This document shows positions 61,151 to 64,000 of a stretch of DNA of 64,000 nt, in pieces; position 1 is the stretch's first letter, and every line of letters begins with the position of its first letter. The DNA is from Clostridiaceae bacterium Marseille-Q3526. Its GTDB lineage: Bacteria > Bacillota > Clostridia > Lachnospirales > Lachnospiraceae. Location: NCBI GenBank assembly GCA_018223375.1, contig JAGTTS010000002.1:434001-498000 (forward strand), read 5' to 3'. The translations under genes and the position numbers were made by a program. The notes under the pieces were generated by a model. That model ran no database searches and was not told the origin of the DNA. It saw nothing but the letters and a program-made list of their open reading frames with translations.

Positions 61151-62260
61151 TTAATGCATCGCTCCGCTTCCATCCAGGTAGCGTCCATTAGGAGCTGTGC
61201 GGTTCGCCCACATAGCACCGCTGTTGTCAAAGTAATAGGTCTTTCCGTCAATGGTCTGGTAGCCTGTCATCATGGCGCCTCTCGTACCGTCAGAGACTGG
61301 ATTTAAGTAGTACCATACGCCGTTAATCTGCTGCCATCCTGTCCTCATAGCGCCTCTTGTGCCGTCAGAGACTGGATTCAGATAGAACCAGCGGTTATCA
61401 ATAAACTGCCAGTCTGTCTCCATGTAACCGTTTCTGTTGAAGTGGAACCAGTTATTGTCCACAAACAGCCATGCGTTCACAACAGAACTTCCGTCTGGAT
61501 TTCTGTACCACCAGCCTTTGGCATCCTGTACCCATCCTGTGCCTGTACCGCCGCCAGTTGTGTAGACCTCATCAGAGTCAAGATCCAGTTCATCGGACTC
61601 TACCCACTCGCTCTTTTCATTATCTCCGCTGTGAATAGCCCTTACCTTAAAGCTGTAATCGCCGGTCTTTGTCATATAGGAATAGAACTCGTAATAGTCG
61701 TTGGGAGTCGTCACGGTTGTAACCAGGTTATCGTTTCTGTAAAGCTTCACCTCGTACTTATCCGCATCCTCCACCTGGCCCCAGGTAGCTGTGTATCCGG
61801 ACCACTCTGTCTCGTCTGGTTCTTCCAAATCACCGGAAATTTTCCGCATCTCAATGTAAACTATCAGAGTTGTATCATCGTCTTCCTTCTTAACCTTCTT
61901 CAGCTCTGTATGCATACCGCTGACTTTCACATCGCTCTTTGTAAAACCGTCGAAGTCATAATCATCCTCAGACTCGAACTCCAGACAGATAACAGGCTCT
62001 GTGCCCCTCTGGAATTCATCCTCCTCGTTGTCGAAATACTCATCCGTCACTTCGTGTCTGACGCCTTCCGGATAGTGGCTGACTGTGTAACCTGGAATAT
62101 CCATGGTATCTCCAGCCTCAGGCTCCTCTCCGTCAAAACGAATCTCCAGACGTCCCTTTACTTCCTTCGTATTGTCCTTTGCCAGGGCGGTGACAGACAT
62201 GCCAAGCGCCATCACAGCTGCCATGGAAAGAACCGCGATCCTTTTCCTGTTCTTCCTCAT
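61151..62260 (-). CDS. Secreted protein with fibronectin III-like domain and cell-wall-binding repeats
   Basis: A 369-residue exported protein. The signal peptide is about residues 1-27 (MAAVMALGMSVTALAKD). Residues 30-150 are an acidic, Asp/Glu-rich beta region. Residues about 158-230 look like a fibronectin type III fold (TATWGQVEDADKYEVKLYRN). From about 240 there are five choline-binding-type repeats of the Trp-Tyr pattern (GWWYRNPDGSSV, NWFHFNRNGYME, RWFYLNPVSDGTRGAM twice, KTYYFDNSGAM) that bind cell wall polymer. The NPVSDGTRGAM unit is duplicated almost exactly. It is monocistronic with a strong promoter and terminator. The ligand of the N-terminal part is unknown. Confidence 0.88.
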   Translation of the reverse strand: MRKNRKRIAVLSMAAVMALGMSVTALAKDNTKEVKGRLEIRFDGEEPEAGDTMDIPGYTVSHYPEGVRHEVTDEYFDNEEDEFQRGTEPVICLEFESEDDYDFDGFTKSDVKVSGMHTELKKVKKEDDDTTLIVYIEMRKISGDLEEPDETEWSGYTATWGQVEDADKYEVKLYRNDNLVTTVTTPNDYYEFYSYMTKTGDYSFKVRAIHSGDNEKSEWVESDELDLDSDEVYTTGGGTGTGWVQDAKGWWYRNPDGSSVVNAWLFVDNNWFHFNRNGYMETDWQFIDNRWFYLNPVSDGTRGAMRTGWQQINGVWYYLNPVSDGTRGAMMTGYQTIDGKTYYFDNSGAMWANRTAPNGRYLDGSGAMH

Positions 62261-62319
62261 ATTCTCTCCTCCTTTTTCTCCTTCGTTTTGCCAGAATCAT
62301 TTTTAAATTCTTACGGTTC

Positions 62320-62348
62320 ATTATACCAAATCAGAGACAGTTCGTCAA
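62320..62348 (-). promoter_or_regulatory. Promoter of the choline-binding-repeat gene
   Basis: Minus strand TTGACG (62348-62343), a 17-bp spacer and TATAAT (62325-62320). The leader is about 55 nt with AGGAGGAG before the ATG. Confidence 0.85.
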
Positions 62349-62560
62349 AGATGTTTGAATTATTCTTTTTTGTTATCGTTATTATAGCAGAATTTTTCCT
62401 TCTATTCTTAACTTTTTGCTTACATTTTTATGACTTTTTCTGTATTTGAACTGTTTTTTTGACAATTTATATGAATCAGCACAAAATGCATCATAAAAGA
62501 GGGTGTCGCAAAATCATCAAATTAGATGATTGAGCGATGCCCTCGTTCTCTATATAAAAA

Positions 62561-62605
62561 AATCCGAAAGGATTCCTTTCATTTTAGGATTCCTTCCGGA
62601 TTTTT
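62561..62605. terminator. Terminator at the left end of the insertion sequence
   Basis: An imperfect hairpin between AATCCGAAAGGATTCC (62561-62576) and the facing sequence at 62586-62601, with T runs on both strands. It lies 35 nt after the transposase stop codon. Confidence 0.6.
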
Positions 62606-62640
62606 GGCGTACTTTAATAATGCTTCCGTTCTTGGGCTTT

Positions 62641-63941
62641 TTAAGCAGTTTCTTTAACTGGAAAAAGATAACTTCCCAGCCGCTCTTTTTGGATTTTTGC
62701 GTGCAGTTTATTGATATTGGTGCATTTTTCTTTATAAGGACAATCGCTGCAATCTTCGCATTCATAAACAGTTACTTCTGATTCATAGCCACTTTTACTT
62801 TTTTGTTTTTTGACAAAAACAGGGATCAGTGTTTTCCCGGCATGACAGGTGTATGTGTCAGCTTTTTCGTCATACCCCATGTTTTCACGTCTGCTGATAT
62901 CCTGTTTGAAACTCCGTTTCTTCCATTTTTCATAAGTCTGTGGTTTTATGCACGGCTTCTGTTTTGTGCTTCTCAGATAAGTATACGCTTCTTCACTTTC
63001 ATATCCCGAATCAGCTGTCACACTCGGATAACGCAAGCCCAGGTTCCTTTCCATTGTCTTTAAAAAGGGAACCAATGTCCACACATCATTCCGATCCTGA
63101 AAAATATCCGCTGCCACGGTATATTTGCTGTCTACTGCAATCTGTACATTATATCCCGGCTTTAACTGGGCATTTCTCATATGGTCATCTTTCATGTGCA
63201 TAAAGGCTGCATCCGGATCAGTTTTACAATAATTGTTTCTTCCCTGAAAGCCTGCCGTATGCCAGTCATAAATGGTCTGCCGCTCAAGGAATCTGTGAAA
63301 AAGCTCAAAATACCGTTGATTTCTGCTTTTCCGTTTTCCACGCCCATGAACAAAAAACGTGTGCTCTGTCCGGCAGCGTTCTTCTAAAAACAGAACGATA
63401 TCCTGCAAATCCTGTGTCCTTGATTCTGGAGAAACCGAAAAGCTTTGCAGGTATTCCCTGTTTAGAAGCTTCACGGACTCCTGAATCTTATGGAGCATTT
63501 TTTCTTCCCATTTCCCAATGGATTTCTTCCAGACAAATGTATATTTGTTTGCACAGGCTTCTAAGTTTCACAGGCATCTGCCAGAAATCCGGTGCGACAA
63601 CGAGCAATCGTACTATGATCAGGGGCTTTCTGCCCGGCCAGCAGCCACATAAAGTTGATGTCTCGTTTGCAGGCGCGTTCTATCTTTCTTGAAGAATAAA
63701 TGTTTTGAGAATAAGCGTAGGTCAGAATCTTGAACATGGTCTTTGAATCAACCGCCGGATTTCTGCCTTTGGCAGAGTAAGCCTGATACAGCAGGCTGTA
63801 ATCTAAATCCTCCAATTCGTGGCTCAGCAGCCGGACAGAATCATCATCAGGAACCAGACCTTCCAAATTTAATGGCAAAACCAGTTGATAAGGTTCGCCG
63901 AATTCGGTATAATTTTTATAGTATTTTATGTATTTGGTCAT
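62641..63941 (-). pseudogene. IS1182-family transposase, disrupted
   Basis: The N-terminal part (63941 to 63561, 126 residues) begins MTKYIKYYKNYTEFGEPYQL and contains the AYSAKGRNPAVD and APDHSTIARCRTGF segments, then stops. The C-terminal part (63570 to 62641) continues one frame over from LEACANKYTFVWKKSIGKW through GFQGRNNYCKTDPDAAFM, VTADSGYESEEAY and CSDCPYKEKCT to NINKLHAKIQ. Compared with intact family members as I know them, about 25 residues are missing at the frame break, and a longer stretch before NINKLHAKIQ, which should hold the last catalytic Glu, is also absent. It is therefore inactive. Confidence 0.8.
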
Positions 63942-63962
63942 ACTTAATTATACCATGGACTG

Positions 63963-63984
63963 CGGACTCTTCGGAGTCCGTTTT
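63963..63984 (+). terminator. Outward-facing terminator upstream of the transposase
   Basis: CGGACTC (63963-63969), a TTCG loop and GAGTCCG (63974-63980), followed by four T on the plus strand. It would stop transcription heading rightward out of the element, while its minus-strand T run is absent. Confidence 0.6.
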
Positions 63985-64000
63985 CTGTTTTTGTGGTAAA

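Larger units (their letters stand above)
62500..64000 (-). mobile_element. IS1182-family insertion sequence, degenerate, right end outside window
   Basis: The element is recognised by its transposase. The left boundary is approximate: GAGGGTGTCGC at about 62500 begins a hairpin-forming end (partner GCGATGCCCTC at 62533-62543) that is probably the terminal inverted repeat. The other end is not in the window, so the repeats and target duplication cannot be matched. The DNA between 62349 and 62500 is AT-rich and holds no gene. Confidence 0.7.

Noticed and set aside
61442..62449. Long plus-strand frame of 335 codons opposite the choline-binding-repeat gene
   Set aside because: Antisense to a gene with clear signal peptide and repeats; Cys/Ile/Val-rich nonsense composition and no RBS.
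1..64000. CRISPR array, tRNA or rRNA genes, prophage
   Set aside because: No regularly spaced repeats, no cloverleaf or rRNA-like segments and no phage structural genes were found.

Overview
The window looks like chromosomal DNA of an anaerobic, spore-forming member of the Clostridia, most likely Lachnospiraceae. The evidence is a full-length pyruvate:ferredoxin oxidoreductase, rubrerythrin, CodY, an alpha/beta-type small acid-soluble spore protein, the comM-dprA-topA-codY order, the yhiN-cmk-ispH-rpsA order, an anaerobic (cbi-type) cobalamin pathway and many VanW/choline-binding-repeat surface proteins. There are no rRNA or tRNA genes and no CRISPR array. Most genes lie on the minus strand.

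Left end (1-4510): the 5' part of an exopolysaccharide/capsule-type operon on the minus strand, ordered loaP (specialised NusG paralogue), a small zinc-ribbon protein, an initiating sugar transferase, a family 2 glycosyltransferase and a B12-binding radical SAM protein that is frameshifted and runs off the window. Upstream of loaP lie two perfect 33-bp inverted copies of a recombination-site-like sequence (3889-3921 and 4156-4188). They flank 234 bp that carry one strong sigma-A promoter. In the orientation given here the promoter points away from loaP, toward an acyl-carrier-protein-like gene. This has the structure of an invertible promoter (phase-variation switch) and is the most interesting item in the window.

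4.5-24.5 kb: M20 amidohydrolase plus metNIQ under a T-box leader; rubrerythrin; glmS; codY, topA, dprA and comM; an alpha/beta hydrolase; nifJ; and a VanW-domain protein. 24.7-32 kb: a PHP phosphoesterase, the early tetrapyrrole genes (cobA-hemD fusion, hemC, precorrin-2 dehydrogenase), a small acidic protein, a PerM-type transporter, an AlaX-type editing protein and a Cys/Gly-rich mini-protein.

32-48.2 kb: a nearly complete anaerobic cobalamin pathway on the minus strand (cbiD, L, F, G, H, JE fusion, T, A, cobT, cobU, cobS, a second CobU-like protein, cbiB, then cobD, cbiP, cbiC). With the cobA-hemD/hemC/dehydrogenase cluster it covers hydroxymethylbilane through adenosylcobalamin assembly, apart from the cobaltochelatase and the corrinoid adenosyltransferase, which I do not see here. 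cobD carries a one-base frameshift in a homopolymer. The operon promoter sits in the 3' end of a spore-protein gene and leaves no room for a cobalamin riboswitch.

48.3-64 kb: the SASP gene, a lipoprotein, rpsA-ispH-cmk-yhiN, a ferredoxin-domain aldo/keto reductase, a DUF3783 protein, an unannotated 36-codon gene with its own promoter and terminator, the arginine operon argCJBDF, a choline-binding-repeat secreted protein, and a degenerate IS1182-family insertion sequence at the right edge.

All calls come from reading the sequence alone. No database searches were run, and family assignments rest on recognised motifs, length and gene order.
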